NCBI GenBank assembly: GCA_032718565.1
Contig: JAVGVS010000011.1
Coordinates: 5,714,869 to 5,778,868, forward strand
Source of the DNA: Distichodus sexfasciatus
Lineage: Eukaryota > Chordata > Actinopteri > Characiformes > Distichodontidae
Length of the DNA: 64,000 nt
Reading direction: 5' to 3'
Part shown: positions 1-11,400 of the stretch, piece by piece
Position numbering within the stretch: position 1 is the first letter of the stretch
How the letters are laid out: every line of letters starts with the position of its first letter
Notes under the pieces: generated by a model
What the model was told of the DNA's origin: nothing
What the model saw: the letters and a program-made list of their open reading frames with translations, nothing else
The model's database searches: none
Position numbers and translations under genes: made by a program

Positions 1-2989
1 CACTGTCTATGTGTGTGTGTGTGTGTGTTTGTGGTAAGGAGGATCTTTATATTTGCTGACAGGTTGAACTGAGAGAGACAGAACCACACACATCTCATAC
101 CCTTAAAGCCCGAATCTTTACCAGTGCTGCCTCTGTGTGAGCTTATGTGTGTGAGACAAGAACAACGCTTTTTCCGTGTGGACGTTTAGCAGACGTTCCT
201 GATTCCCGGCCTGGGCGATGCCAGTGCTGGTGCTGATGCTGCCGCTGACGTGGCCCTGTGTGTTTCCCGTGGCCCACCGGCTATGAATCACGCTCATCCT
301 CCTCCTCCTCCTCCTCCTCCTCTTTCTTCTCCTCTGCCTCTTCCTTTACCCCTTCCTCTGTGTAACAGATCAGACAGGAAACGTTGGTTAGAATCCATGA
401 CCTGCAGGGGTCAAATGGAGGGAGGATGGGGGTTGTTTAGACAAACGTGTAGACCGGCTTTCTCTGTCCACTCGGCATTGATCACATAAGCGCTGCAGAT
501 TTTTTTGGGTCAACTTTGGTCGTTGTGCAGAATCTGCTTTAGATGTACGATAGTTGGTCTTTAAAAGGTGCTCAGCCCCGAGATTATTCCCCCTAATTCT
601 GTGCATTCTGCTTGTGTCTGTCATTGTGCATGCATTATTTATATGCATTTCAACGAATATGTCTAACCTGGAAGTGAAAAATAGGCGTGTCTTGTACACT
701 CTCTGATAATAACACATGCACAAATGTTGAGGAGAGGTCTAGGTGGAACACTCCAAAATAGAATTGTTTTGATATACTTAAAAGCTCTTTCAAATGGTTT
801 CAAACGTGGTTCCACAGTCTGTTTGACACCCCATGATAAGTGTCTTATGCTTCCGATATAAAACGCCCAGAACTACACCTTAGAGCAGCTGTGTTCAGTC
901 GCCCATCTGGCTCACAGCTAAATCGCCTCTGATAAATTAACACCTAGAGGGTGTGCAGTGGAGATCAGTCTATCCACAGAGGTGTTGATTTAACAGGGCC
1001 GGGCTTATACTGGGTGTTAACCATGGTGTGTTACTGGCCCTCAACACCGTTTGTAAAATCTGTTATACTCCAGTGTAAAACCAGTGTGAATTTCAGTAGC
1101 TGTCAGAAGGTAATGTTCAGAATTTTTTAAAATTTGACCCAGAGATTTGATCCTACCATTAGCATTTTTGTTCATGTGTATTGTGTAAAAATTGATTTAT
1201 AATCAAAGTTACATATGTAATTTCATTCATATATGTAAACGTGAGGAGTAGTGGATGGAAACAAGGCATGCAAAAAAGCCCCCATTAGCTTTCAATCACA
1301 GCTGACAGAAGGAAGACCTGGCAGATATTTTACCGGACTTTCCGTCCTCGGAGACTGGTGGGGAATGAGGTCATCTTTGGCTTTGTCTTCAGATATTCAG
1401 CATGCCTTTTTGCTTTTTCCTGTAAAGAGGAAGACCAGAGTGAAGGCCACCAATGGACCAATCACACTTAGTTTCAGAAATATCACTTACATCAGCTATC
1501 GATTAGTCCCAGGGAAGGTGAAGGTGTCTTAAATTATGAATATGGGGTAATATTTCTTTTGAAACTGCTCCCTAATTTCAGAGACTCCATAAGGAGACAA
1601 TAACTGAAGCGTGGGCCATGACATGTCACATCCAGCTTACTCTTGAGTTCTGTATGTCTGCCTTAATATTAGGCACTTTGAAGCAGAGAATGCTGCAGGC
1701 ATCTCTCTCTCTCTTTCTCTCTCTCTCTCTGTCTCTCGCTCTCCTGCTCCTCTTCTCGTAATGCACTGTACTCTGGGTAAAGATGTTGCTGTCATGATGA
1801 CTGGAGAATAGGTATTGGGGTGTAAGTAATATTCCAGTCTTGTGTACATGAATTTGAGTAATACTGATTAATACTTTCCATTTATTCTCATAGAGCTATG
1901 AGTTTTTAGCTGACTTTGATCCCAAGATGCACTATCATACCGTATTTTAGGAAGGACCCCTTGCATGTCTGCTGGCCCCTATTTATACTTAACCCGACCA
2001 TAGCAGCTTACATTGTCTTTTTATATTTATAGCGCTGTTGGAAACAAAGTTCTGCGTATTTCTGCAATGGAAATTGAATGAAAAATCATATAGAATTCAT
2101 ATGGCTGCTTTCAAATGCCTTAACCTACACAGAAACTCTTTTAAATTTGTGTCTTGGTGCTAATCTATTCACACCCACAGACTGTTTGCAGGGTCATTTC
2201 CATTAACCCCTAACAGTGCTGGAATTCAGTTTCAGAGTTGCTGATTCTTGATTTCAGACCCCAGTCCCAGGAAGGCCCACAAGAACTGCAGAGCTGATCA
2301 TCTTAAATAATGTACCACAGCCGATTCAACTCACAAGCTTATTTATTTACAAGGCCTTTAAGAATTCAATTCTGTTTGCTGGAAGAGAAATTCAGCCACA
2401 ATCTGGGCATGCGTGAGTTCCTTCACTGCCTGAATTTGTCACCATGAATATAAAGGAATTGGCATTTAGAATTGATCCCAATTCCTAATATGTGTCCCAA
2501 TAGAAGGGGTGTAAATATAAGTACCGGCACATTTGCTCTGATGAATTTTTTTTTTCAAGATTTATTATTAAGTTTACCAGGCGATGACCTAGAAAGATCC
2601 TGAAAGAATGTTTACCTGAAGAATCCTGACTTCAAATCTAGGCCAAGAGCAAAAAGCTGGCTCCTACTTGATCTGAACAAATCAGTCACTGTCACGTTTA
2701 GAGCAGTGCATTCCGGTTGTAGTCCTGCACAGCTTGCATCAACACTAATGACAAGTCACATGTGCAGTGTGACATGTCACGTAAGCATGCTGATAGCAGT
2801 TTTCACTGCCTTTGTGAACCTGGAGAGTTGATAATGACAGAGCCTTTGCTAAACACTCATCTCTATTTTATTTGAAAGGATGAATTAAGTGTTAACATTT
2901 GTCATTGCAATACCTACATCTCAATATTAGAAGACTTTTTTAAATATGATGTCAACCCTCTATTCATTTCACACATAATAGGAAGTTGG

Positions 2990-3204
2990 AAGTGTAATGG
3001 TTAGGCCGTTCACCTCATGATCGAAAGGTCGCCAGTAAAGGTACTACAGAGGTACTCATGAGCAAGGTACCGTCCCCAAGTACTGCTTGTCGGGTGCTAC
3101 ACGTGTCAGCTGCCCACTGATCTTACACGTATGGTTCAAATGTCACGTTTCGTTGTGCTGTGTTGTGGTGTATTTTCAATTGCAAATAATCACTTACTTT
3201 CACT
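2990..3204 (+). repeat. tRNA-derived SINE, family A, diverged copy
   Basis: It starts with a tRNA-like A-box stretch (GTGTAATGGTTAGGCCGTTC), continues with a shared body containing CATGAGCAAGGTACCGTCCC, and ends in a tail reading close to AATAATCACTTACTTTCACT. The same order recurs at 30,487, 32,401, 47,703 and 59,913. The architecture resembles vertebrate V-SINE-type elements; the exact family name is not established here. Confidence 0.7.
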
Positions 3205-3420
3205 AAATGAGGACCAGACTCACAGGCACAAATTGCTTTGGCACAGAGTAACATGAACATGTTTGTCTGTGTTATATAAATGCAAAGCTTAGGATTGTCA
3301 GTTCCATAATAGCTCTTAATTATCAGTTTCCGAAAGCAAAAGAACTGGCACTGCAGACAAAATGTAACAAGTAACAACTGTTATCAGTAGAAAGTACATT
3401 ACTTTCACTATGAATGTAAT

Positions 3421-3572
3421 GGGGCAGTTCATAGCGTAACGCTAAGGTGTTCGCCCCCGATCAGAAGGTCACTCATGAGCAAGGTACCGGATGGGCCAAA
3501 TGCAGAGGTCACATTTTGCAGAGGTGAGCTGTGCTGTGGTGTGTTCACAATGACAAATAATCGCTCACTTTG
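3421..3572 (+). repeat. tRNA-derived SINE, family A, internally deleted copy
   Basis: The head (GGGGCAGTTCATAGCGTAAC) and the tail (TTCACAATGACAAATAATCG) match the other family A copies. The stretch after the B-box region is shortened, so the copy is about 150 bp against about 240 bp at 30,487. Confidence 0.65.
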
Positions 3573-5396
3573 TATTGTGAGTATAGTGAAGTAGAAGGTC
3601 ATAAATATTGGGCCTTAATCACCAATTGTTTCTTAGTTGTTTTTCTTTCAATAATTAAGGCATTTAAGTATTATACTATACAACTGTACAATTGAAGAAA
3701 ACCAAATGTTCCGGTTTTGGTAAAATTTGCATAATTTGCCGTTCCGATCTAGGAACAGTAAGTTGGTTTTAAAAATAAATTTCTTCTTAAGAACAGTTGT
3801 GGAATGAGGCCCAGCAATATCAATTCCTAATACAAATAACTCAGAATAAAAGTACATTGATGTTGTACAATTACTGCAGTACTAAGCACTACTGATCATG
3901 ATCGCTATATTATGAAAAAATCCTAGCTGTAATTCTTCACTCTCACCAACCTCCAATTCACCTTTGTAATCACAATAAGAATCCGGCTATTTACACTCTA
4001 TATACCCCCTTATATGTCAGCTTGACTCCAGAGGATGAGGTTGCAGCTAAAGCAAGTCCCTAGCTTCCCGTAAGCACTGTGATGCATCAGGGCTTTGAAA
4101 CATTCATCTTCCGAATATCTGTGAGCTGTGAGTCATATCCAGGTCAATTGAATGCTCTTGCCTGGAGAAGCTGCTAACTGCCTGACTGCCTACACAGAGA
4201 GACGCTGCTCTGTGACACAGAATCCCGAATCTGTGCTCTGCCCTCTCCGTTCATGTCTATGCAGGAATATGTTCGTGTCAGGGCCCCCCGGGACACGAAG
4301 AGCGCGCAGGGGATTACTGGGAAATTTGCTATAAAGCATTTCAGAGTGTGGTGGCGGAGCTCAAAAATGTGTATTGGGGTTTCTAGTTTGCAGAGTTTAG
4401 CTCAGAGTGTATGAGGTTGTAATGCATAAATGACATGTTTTGCTGGAGGCACGGAATTCTTCCTCACTGGCTCACTTTGCTCTCAGTGACTAGATCCCAT
4501 GCACGAATATAGTTCCTGTCAAAATGAACTGAAACTTTTCAGTACCACAGGTGTCCTGCCTGTGAGTGAAAATGAATTGAAAGCTAAATGATGAGCTATT
4601 TTCTCCTTTCTCGCTTGAAAACCGACCAAAGTCAAACGTCACTGGGTATGAGGTAGATGTGTACATTTGTTACATGTTGCAGTTTGTGTCTAAGACATCA
4701 CTCATATGAAGCAATAGCAATATTGCTATTAAGGTTTTACTGTCGGTCTTTACATTGTATTTACAGTATATTGTTTGTAATACCCCATTTGTTTAATTGA
4801 GCTTCCTCCAAAGTCCGTCTTTTTTATATATATTTTTTATATATTGCTACTGCTGGTTTGCCAAGTTTGTTGGGCATAATAAAAACTGGTATTTAAGAGG
4901 TAACGTTAAATCAAGGACCTGGCGAGGCTTATGAAAGAAAAATATAGAGAGAGCTTTTTATATCTCACAAAAACAGTCTCCTTTTGTACAACAGCGTCAC
5001 ACCATCTGCCCACACCACACACACACACACACACACACACAGGCACACTAACTCACAACACATGCACACACACTCCTAGATGCCAGTGTTTCCATGGAGA
5101 CAGAGGAGTGTTGGTGCCTCCTGCATCACCATGGCGTGGTTTGGAGGTGAGTCAGCGATATCTAAAGAACCAGAAAGGATTCCGACTGATTGCCTTTCCT
5201 GAAAGCGTCCATTATGTTTACATCACCACAGTGCACGTTTCTGCATGTCTGGTGTAGAATGTGCTAGACCGGTACACTTCGTATCCAGAAGGCTCTGTAA
5301 AACTTTCCCAGTTTCCCAGTTGTTAACCAAGCATGCACAAACATGCCACAATCTAATTGTCCATTTAAGACTGACTTTCTCATTCCTTTCATGCAG

Positions 5397-5478
5397 GACA
5401 CAATAAACAACAACTCTTTTGGTGAAAAGGAAAGACGGAAAGAGAAGAAAACTCTTTCATCATCACCGCATATAAAAG
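5397..5478 (+). CDS. mapk8ip1: mapk8ip1 exon following the JNK-binding exon
   Basis: A short exon flanked by ATGCAG and a weak GTAAAA donor. It encodes DTINNNSFGEKERRKEKK and a serine run, which lines up with the human segment DTLNNNSLGKKHSWQDRV just after the JNK-binding motif. It begins in phase 0 and ends in phase 1, which fits the next exon at 6,435. This is the first mapk8ip1 exon I can recognise in the window. Confidence 0.8.
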
Positions 5479-8400
5479 GTAAAAAGTGACAATCCTATAA
5501 AAATAAAGTGTGACATTAGTGCTCCTCGTAGGACTTAGCTAGTTGGCCTCATGATTGGAGGGTTGCTGGTTCAGGTTCTGTAAAGGTAAAGGTATACAGT
5601 CTGTATATATTTAAGTCTATATACTGTATATATAGACAGCATCTGTTGAGAATCATTGCATCACAGCGATCACCACAAGTGTTGAGATTCAGTAGATACA
5701 TTTGGGAGGGTCACTGGGCTAAAATAATGTTTAAATCAAATCAGTCCTGTAAAGAGGACTATTGGGGCAAAAAACCTGAGGTTATTCCAGTGCAGGAGGA
5801 AAAATGCCAATCTGGGCAGTGAGGTGACGCAGTGGGACATAGAGCCAGGAACTAGATTTCCACAAAGATTTAAATTACTTAACACAGTCTTGTAAATACA
5901 GAAATATGAGTAAACAGGGTGAAAATCATAGGAAGTGTTTTTATGTGCATCATAAATTCTTCTTTATCCTTTGCAGTTGCTTGATTTTAGTACATTTTAG
6001 TACAAACTGAATTCACCATATTTGCTGTGCATTTGTGCTAAATCATGTTTAATATATATACATAACTATGTTCACCGCACCAGTTGTAAACAACCTTATG
6101 GATATATGTACATTTCTTTTCCCACGGAAAACCACTATTACACTAATGGGATTTCAATAATCTGCTTTACTAAGGTCAAAGGAGACCATGTGGTGAAAAG
6201 AGGGCATTTACAGTCCCACAGACAGATTTCCAAATTTCAAACTCTCAACTCATTTATGATGCTTTAATAAAACTGTTCTGCATAGCGCACACAGAATTTG
6301 TTACAAATTACTACAGTCTAAAATATTGCAAAAAAAAATCTTGTACACACAGTTTTTTGTATAATCCTTTCCCTGTGAGACATATTGTGTAATTTATAAT
6401 CTGTGTTTGTGTGTGTCACTGTTTCTGGTCTTAGGGGACGTAGCTCCCGCCCATGAGCAAGTTGGCCCGACCGATGGGGACAAAGTCCAGGCCAGCGTCC
6501 GGGTAGACGCCAAGCCTCGCACAACTGGTTCTTCTGCCCAGAAAGCCCCAGTCTCCGTCTGCAAGAAACAGGGAAAGCCTTCGAAATCTGCGGTCAACAA
6601 TAGCCACAGCGTCCACCACTCTACCCACACAAACATGAGGGACATGCCGGGGGACGGGACCCTGATAGAGGGTCTTTGCAATGTTGGGACTATAAGCAAG
6701 GATAAGGCACATTTCCACACCTTGAACGGTTGCATAGAACAAGTGCAGTACCCTGCAGAAAATGGGTGCACGAATCGTCAGCCGACTGACAAAAACAAGG
6801 ACTACCGCTCTTCCGAGGGAAACAAGGAGCCGCCGCAGGAGATCCACCTGACGCCCGTTTGTGGGGAACAGGAGAGACCTTTCCTGTCGCAGAGCAGCGA
6901 CAGCAATCGCATGTCTATCAGCTCTGATACGGAACTCCCACCCCTGCACTTCCACCCTCTTGCCGGGCGTGCCAACCCTTCCATTAGCGAGGAGGATGAG
7001 GTGTATCCCCCGACCCCTCCGTGCAGGACTGACAGCCTCAGCGAGGTCACAGAACCCAAGGCGGCAGCAGGGACTGGGGAGACAGCCGCAGCAAAGACCG
7101 TAGCTAGCACAGATGCTTCAGGACTGACATACGACTCCGTGAAGTACACCCTGGTGGTGGATGAACATGCAAAGTTGGAGCTGGTTAGCCTGAAGCAGTG
7201 TTACCAGGGATATGATAGTGACAGCGACAATACTGTTTATGAGTCTGCCTTAGATGAGGATGAGGAAGAGCACGATGTGGCAGACGATGAGGAAGAGTCA
7301 GGTGCGGGAGGCATAAACAGAGACATTTCTGGCTTGTCTATAGACACTACCACCGACAGCACTTCCGACATGCCTCGCTCCCGCAAGTTCCTGAATGTCT
7401 TTGTTAACAGGCGTCCTCGTTTTCCTGGTAGGTGGAACTCGGATTTCTATGTTACTATTTTAATACTATCTGTAATTTTGCATTTGAAATGGTCAAAAAA
7501 TGACTAGAGAAAATTGTATTGGGCCAAAAACTGAGCCTTGTTGCACTATTTTTGCAATTATCCCCTTTTGGAGTGTCAGAAACTCTCTAAATCCACAGTA
7601 AAGTCTTTGCCAAATGTCAGACTTCCATTGTTTATTGATCCATAGGTATGGAATCCTTTGGTCTTTTCTCCTGCATTATCGATGGCGAGGAGAAAGAGCA
7701 GAGTCACAGGGCTGTGTTCAGGCAGGTCTTACCTTCTCACTTGCTCACCGTGATTCCTGATTTTGCCCTTGTAACCTGTTCATGGATTATTTCCATTTTA
7801 TTCTGTTACCATAACAGTGGTTTCTTTAGCTTGAGAGACTGATCTCCTATATGATGCTAACAGCAGTTTTGGAGCCAAATACTAAGCTAAGATTACTTAA
7901 CGGAAATATTTCAGTTCTGCAGTTTCAGCTGAATTTTGATAGAATGAGTTTCTTGGATTATGATAGATAAAAAGGTCTGGAATAGAATGCAAAGTGCTGT
8001 TATCACTCTTCTGCAGGTTAGCATCTTGTTCATCGCTCTTTAATTTCTGACCATAGTTCTAAATATTAAAGTGGTAGGCCGTTCATTTAAAATTGCCTTT
8101 ATTAAACATCAGTGTTCACAATGGACAGTGCTCCCAAAAATGTCAAGGTAAAAACAGCTGACCTTTGTTGAAAGCTAGTGGAGGGTAAGCACTCAAACAA
8201 AACTGTATGTTTCAACATCTTTTCAGACCAGGGTCCAAAATAAAACTGATTCACGTGCATAATTCAAATGTAACGAATGTATATGGAGATTGCAAATTAT
8301 AAGGCTCTCAAGCTCCATTTGAATAATTAGTGTTGATATTGGAGTTCCACCCTGCTGTAGAGTCTAGGAGGTTCAAAACAAACCATAAGCAGTTTGACCA

Positions 8401-11400
8401 TGTTGGTTTGGCACCACTACAAGCATGTTTTAAACACAGCTTTAACTGGTTATAAATAGCAAAAAATGTCCTTTATAGACGACCAACTAGGTACCTGGAC
8501 AGGATGTGCTTCCCTGGTTTACTTAGACGGATACTTCTGAAGTTCATAATTAGCTAAATCAGTAGGCTAGATTAAGCTTGGAACTAGAATCTGAATTTGG
8601 GGGTTAATCATTAAAAGAACCATATAGACGAAGCAAAATTAAATTACTCTCAGGGGACATTAAAACTTAAATCAAGCAACCTTAACCAAAACCCTTCCAA
8701 AGTACAATGCGGAGGTGGTAACATTGCTTTGTTTACAGGTTTATCCCAAGGCATGAAGATGAGCTGGAGATGGAAGCTGATGACCCCTTACTGTTGGAGA
8801 TGCAAGCAGAGGATCTATGGTGTGAGGCCTACAATATGCGCACCGGCTCCAGAGGCATCTTCCCCGCCTTCTACGCTGTTGAGGTCAACAAGGACAAAAG
8901 ACCTAGAGGTGCTTAGAACTTAGGCAACAAAGAAGTATTTTTTCGTTTTTTGTCTTTTCTTAATTTTCTGACTGCTAAATTGTGCTTTGGATTTCCTCAC
9001 CAGAGGTAAAAAGTGACTGGCTAGACACATTTTGGGTGAAATTCCTGGGCTCCGTTCAAGTACCATATCATAAAGGAAATGACGTGCTTTGTGCAGCTAT
9101 GCAGAAGGTACAGTAGTCAATCACAACACAACATAGATCAGTTTTATCACATTTATCAGTAAGTTATATATAATTATTGCTTTGATACATATTTATACAT
9201 CACTTGGTACACGGGTTTGATGTGGTTTTTGAGGATTACTGATTGCAGGTTGTGTTTAAAGGTCAAAACGTACAATTAACTTACAATTGCCTGTATGCAT
9301 GGCAAGTCAAAAGATTTGATGTTTTTCATTAAAATAAGTGTGTACAGTTTTGGCTGCTGAGCAGTCAGTGACCTTTTGCTATGCAGCAAAGATTAGTAGA
9401 AGGGTCTTGCAGATAGAGGTGCCAGGCTGGAAATGTCCTAGATTCTAGTTCCAACATTTCATACATAAAGACACTTAGCTCCCAGGGGGTCTAGGTTAAA
9501 GAGCCATTCTACCCAGACACTAGACATTAATGTGGCAAACAACTTTATCAGCTTAACAGTTGCAGATTTAATATAGGTTGCCCAGTCTGACTGAAAAATG
9601 GTTGAACCATTTAAACTTTATTTGCTGAACTCATAAGTGGAACTCATGTGAGATGCATATCTGCATTGATTCACATTATACACTACCAGTCAAAAGTTTG
9701 GACACACCTTCCCATTCAATGTTTTATTCTTTCTTATCATGACACATATGGAATTTTGTAGTAAACAAAAAGTGGGAAATAACCCAAAACATGTTTTATA
9801 TCTTAGATTCTTGAAAATAACCACCCTTTGCTTTGATCACTGCTTTACACACTCTAGGCATTTTCTTGATGAGCTTCATGAGATAGTCACCTGAAATGGT
9901 TTTCCAACAGTCTTGAAGGAGTTCCCAGAGATGCTGAGCACTTGTTTGCCCTAATTTGCGGTCTATCTCATCCCAAACCATCTCGACTGGGTTTGGTCAG
10001 GTAACCGTGGAGGCCAGGCCATCTGACACAGCACTCCATCACTCTCCTTCTGGGTCATATAGCCTTTACACAGTTCATTCATAGTTTTGATGCCTTTAGT
10101 GAGAATCTACAATGTAAATAGTAATGAAAATAAAGAGAAAACATTGAATGGGAAGGTGTGTCCAAACTTTTGACTGGTAGTGTACATACTATGGATATAA
10201 ACCAGATTTTCTGAGAATTATTTCAAAAAGACTATATGTGATTGTTTGACAGATTGCCACAAACAGAAGGACAACTATGCAGTTCAGCCCTCCTTCAGCG
10301 TGCATTGTGGAGATCAGTGTGAGAGGAGTGAAGATCATCGTTCAGGATGAGTGTGAGACTTCTGAAAGGGTATGGAACCAGAATCAGTACTGCTGTGGTG
10401 AAAGTATGTAAATATTTAACAGGGGAAAAAATCTGTTTTCTTTTTTAGTGACGTTAAATTAACCTACACCAGGCAATAATCTGGACTTGAAACTGACACT
10501 TTGAGGTCGTCCAGCTGTCTCACGCTGGGTGACATAACTGTCGTGGCCACAGCATTATGTAACAAACAGTCCTAAAGCCGAGTGGTAATCTGCACACGTA
10601 ATGCTGCTGCGTCTCGGCTTTTTAGCCCTGTGACTGAGCGAGCTGTCCATTGGAAACTGGGTAAAATAAACATATGTTTATTCTGCTGCTACAAAATACT
10701 ATGATAGTGCACAGAGTGTGGTCAAAAAAGAAAACACATAAAGGAGAAATTTTCACTTTTTTTGTATATGTTTAAACTGGGGCGGCAGCGTGGCGCAGTG
10801 GTTAGCGCTGCCGCCTCACAGCAAGAAAGTCCTGGGTTCGAGCTTGGGGTCGGCCGTGGGGCCTTTCTGTGTGGAGTTTGCTTGCTCTCCCCATGTTTGT
10901 GTGGGTTTAGTCTGGTGCACTGGTTTCCTTCCACAGTCCCACAGTATAATCTGAGAATCTAAATTTGCCCCGTAAAATGTGTGTGATTGCGTGAGTGTGT
11001 GTGCCCTGCCGTGTGTTGGCGCTTGCCAAGGGTTGTTCCCCGCGTTGCGCCCATAAGTTTCCGGGATAGACTTCGGTCCCCCTGCGACCCCGGTTGGGAT
11101 TGAGCGGTTCAGATAATGAATGAATGAATGTTTAGACTGTGCATTAGCAATCCAAGAATATAGCCATGAATCAGGGTAGCCTTGGCATTTTATATTTAGT
11201 TTGTTATTAAAATACAAATCTTATTTACTATCACCTTTCTTCCATCCATATAATTCAGAAAACGATCCAAAAACCCATAACATGAAATAGTACTCTGTGT
11301 TACATAACTATCTTTGAATGAACAACCCAGTTTCAAGGTAACAGCTCAGTGTATTTACAATTACTGCATTTAGCAGTCACTCTTATCCAGAGCAACTCCC

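Larger units (their letters stand above)
1..5396. other. Non-coding stretch upstream of the first visible mapk8ip1 exon
   Basis: No exon could be recognised here. The family's N-terminal coding sequence, with its acidic stretch and the JNK-binding motif, was looked for and not found, so this is most likely a large intron. It contains simple repeats: alternating TG at about 9-29, a CCT tract at 298-322, a CT tract near 1,701-1,742 and an AC tract at 5,016-5,041. Two tRNA-derived SINE copies lie at about 2,990-3,204 and 3,421-3,572. The rest shows no structure I can name. Confidence 0.6.

Noticed and set aside
250..489. 79-residue open frame with a proline run
   Set aside because: The Pro and Leu runs come from CCT and CTT simple repeats. 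There is no homology to JIP1 N-terminal exons and no convincing splice sites.
4931..5257. Open frame with a good start context (ACCATGGCG near 5,131) and a following GTGAGT, considered as an alternative first exon of mapk8ip1
   Set aside because: Joining it to the exon at 5,397 puts the next exon out of frame and gives an early stop. The rest of the frame is an AC microsatellite.
6394..7149. Several long minus-strand open frames opposite the large mapk8ip1 exon
   Set aside because: They are antisense shadows of a GC-rich coding exon. The plus strand carries the conserved JIP1 sequence, and the minus frames match nothing.
10800..10860. tRNA-like A-box and B-box sequences here and at about 14,440, 30,500, 45,300, 47,720, 59,930 and 63,180
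   Set aside because: They are the heads of SINEs. The cloverleaf does not close and each is followed by a repeat body, so none is called as a tRNA gene.
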